Part shown: in pieces, positions 42,488 to 43,818 of the stretch
Numbering within the stretch: the stretch's first letter is position 1
How the letters are laid out: each line of letters starts with the position of its first letter
Assembly: GCA_964494735.1 (NCBI GenBank)
Contig: CAZBSD010000018.1
Coordinates: 1-43,818, forward strand
DNA: 43,818 bases
Source: PHAA01 sp964494735
Lineage (GTDB): Bacteria; Bacillota; Syntrophomonadia; Syntrophomonadales; Syntrophomonadaceae
Reading direction: 5' to 3'
Made by a program: the position numbers and the translations under genes
Notes under the pieces: generated by a model
Databases searched by the model: none
Seen by the model: the letters and a program-made list of their open reading frames with translations, nothing else
Told to the model about the DNA's origin: nothing

Positions 42488-43816
42488 ATGTCATACACCA
42501 GTACCGTACTAGAGAAAGTCATGCAGCGGAATCCTCATGAACCCGAATTCCTGCAAGCGGTCAAAGAAGTCCTGGAATCACTGGAGCCAGTTGTGGAAAG
42601 ACATCCTGAATTCGCCCGGGCAGGAGTCCTGGAGCGGATCGTGGAGCCGGAGAGACAGATTATTTTCCGGGTACCGTGGTTGGACGATAACGGCCGAGTC
42701 CAGGTAAACCGAGGGTTCCGTATTCAGTTCAATAGCGCCATCGGCCCCTATAAAGGAGGCCTGCGGCTGCATCCGTCAGTGAACCTCTCCATTATCAAAT
42801 TCCTCGGTTTTGAGCAGATATTCAAGAACTCACTTACCGGTCTGCCTATCGGCGGCGGTAAAGGCGGGAGCGATTTTGATTCCAAGGGTAAATCCGACAA
42901 TGAGATCATGAAATTTTGTCAGAGTTTTATGACTGAGCTTTATCGGCACATTGGCGCGGATACCGATGTGCCCGCCGGGGATATCGGAGTGGGCGGACGC
43001 GAGATTGGATACCTGTACGGTCAGTATAAGCGGATCAGAAACCTATATGAGGGTGTGCTGACCGGCAAAGGCTTGAATTGGGGCGGCAGCCTGGCCAGGA
43101 CTGAAGCAACTGGTTATGGGCTGGTGTATTTTGTCGATGAGATGCTGAAAGAGAAAGGCCAATCCTTTGCAGGCAAGACGGTATCGATCTCCGGTTCCGG
43201 AAACGTTGCCATCTATGCAGCGCAAAAAGCCATGGAGCTGGGCGCTAGAGTTATCACCATCAGCGATTCCAACGGTTACGTAGTCGACCTAAAGGGTATT
43301 GATGTGGATATAATCAAGCGCATCAAGGAAGTTGAGAGAAAGAGATGCAGTGATTATGCCGGTGAGTGTGGAGCCGAGTATTTCCCCGGCGACGGGATCT
43401 GGACCGTTCCCTGCGATATCGCTCTGCCCTGCGCAACCCAGAACGAATTAGACCAACAGGCGGCCAGAAAACTGGTTGCCAGTGGTTGTATAGCGGTAGG
43501 CGAAGGTGCCAACATGCCGTGTACCCCGGAAGCAGTCAAAGTCTTTCAGGACAATGGGGTATTATTTGGACCGGCTAAAGCCGCCAATGCCGGTGGCGTT
43601 GCCGTGTCGGCTTTGGAGATGTCCCAGAACAGCATGAGATATTCCTGGACCTTCGAAGAAGTGGATGCCAAATTGAAGGATATCATGGTCAACATCTACC
43701 AGAAATCAAGCACCGCCGCCCAGGAATATGGATTTGGCGATAATCTGGCAGCCGGAGCCAACATCGCTGGTTTCCTCAAAGTGGCGGAGGCCATGACCAG
43801 TCAGGGTGTAGTATAA
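42488..43816 (+). CDS. gdhA: Glutamate dehydrogenase, probably NADP-type
   Basis: Reversible amination of 2-oxoglutarate to glutamate, linking nitrogen assimilation and carbon flow. 442 residues, the length of hexameric bacterial GDH-50s. Substrate lysines K89 (GPYKGGLR) and K125 (GGGKGGSDFD), catalytic D165 in VPAGDIGVGGRE, and the Rossmann motif SGSGNVA are all present. The N-terminal half is closest in pattern to NADP-linked enzymes; cofactor preference is inferred. GAAGGAGG precedes the ATG. The gene is complete, with its stop two bases before the window end. Confidence 0.95.
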   Translation: MSYTSTVLEKVMQRNPHEPEFLQAVKEVLESLEPVVERHPEFARAGVLERIVEPERQIIFRVPWLDDNGRVQVNRGFRIQFNSAIGPYKGGLRLHPSVNLSIIKFLGFEQIFKNSLTGLPIGGGKGGSDFDSKGKSDNEIMKFCQSFMTELYRHIGADTDVPAGDIGVGGREIGYLYGQYKRIRNLYEGVLTGKGLNWGGSLARTEATGYGLVYFVDEMLKEKGQSFAGKTVSISGSGNVAIYAAQKAMELGARVITISDSNGYVVDLKGIDVDIIKRIKEVERKRCSDYAGECGAEYFPGDGIWTVPCDIALPCATQNELDQQAARKLVASGCIAVGEGANMPCTPEAVKVFQDNGVLFGPAKAANAGGVAVSALEMSQNSMRYSWTFEEVDAKLKDIMVNIYQKSSTAAQEYGFGDNLAAGANIAGFLKVAEAMTSQGVV

Positions 43817-43818
43817 GA

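Noticed and set aside
1..43818. CRISPR arrays, insertion sequences, prophage genes and tRNA genes
   Set aside because: No regularly spaced repeats, transposase motifs, phage proteins or cloverleaf sequences were seen on either strand.

Overview
The window is a gene-dense chromosomal segment (about 50% GC by eye, nearly all genes on the + strand) from an anaerobic, endospore-forming Firmicute of the class Clostridia. Three things point there. There is a full set of sporulation regulators (spoIVB, spo0A, spoIIM, spoIIAA-spoIIAB-sigF, spoVAC-AD-AE). The conserved orders dxs-tlyA-nadK-argR-recN-spoIVB-spo0A and xerD-deoB-pdp-dacF-spoIIA-sigF-spoVA are present. Anaerobe-type genes occur: a BadF/HgdC-type activase cassette, a ferredoxin-ASKHA corrinoid-activator-like protein and a CBS-type pyrophosphatase. 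A Syntrophomonas- or Desulfotomaculum-like lineage fits, but the species cannot be named from this sequence alone.

Layout. 0.1-9.0 kb: a CNNM/DUF21-like membrane protein, then dxs, tlyA, nadK, argR, recN, spoIVB and spo0A, mostly coupled or overlapping. spoIVB carries a SigF-type promoter and spo0A an upstream 0A box. 9.2-10.3 kb: a queuosine-precursor transporter under a preQ1-I riboswitch, followed by the decayed 3' end of an xdhC-like gene. 10.3-14.8 kb: an M20 peptidase, nudF overlapping an endonuclease Q homologue, and a CBS-domain family II pyrophosphatase. A 41-codon gene opposite to nudF resembles the FtsZ inhibitor MciZ and has a SigE-type promoter. 15.0-19.5 kb: spoIIM, a YqzK-like protein, xerD, deoB and pdp. 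19.8-24.7 kb: an accessory block with a BlaI/BlaR1 pair behind a TACA-N2-TGTA operator, a secreted GH26 glycosidase and a secreted stalk-domain/propeller protein.

24.8-29.9 kb: dacF, the spoIIA operon with a SigH-type promoter, a dodecin whose Shine-Dalgarno lies in a perfect 12-bp hairpin arm, and the spoVA operon with a SigG-type promoter. 29.9-33.0 kb: a three-gene COG3580/COG3581/BadF-type cassette of unknown substrate. 33.1-36.4 kb: trpB2, trmK and nif3/yqfO. 36.4-38.1 kb: hup behind four A-tracts phased at exactly 10 bp and a SigH-type promoter, RNase P RNA on the - strand, and an orphan membrane protein with another SigH-type promoter. 38.1-43.8 kb: a [2Fe-2S]-ASKHA protein, a PHP phosphatase, a Na/Ca exchanger, a YlbF-family protein and glutamate dehydrogenase.

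The window reads as a developmental core. Spo0A and SigH switch on spoIIA, SigF acts on spoIVB, SigE possibly drives the MciZ-like peptide, and SigG drives spoVA. The matching promoter motifs are visible in the DNA. No insertion sequences, CRISPR arrays, phage genes or tRNAs were seen. The least explained parts are the MciZ-like gene, the BlaI/BlaR1-GH26 block, the activase cassette and the SigH-linked orphan membrane protein.
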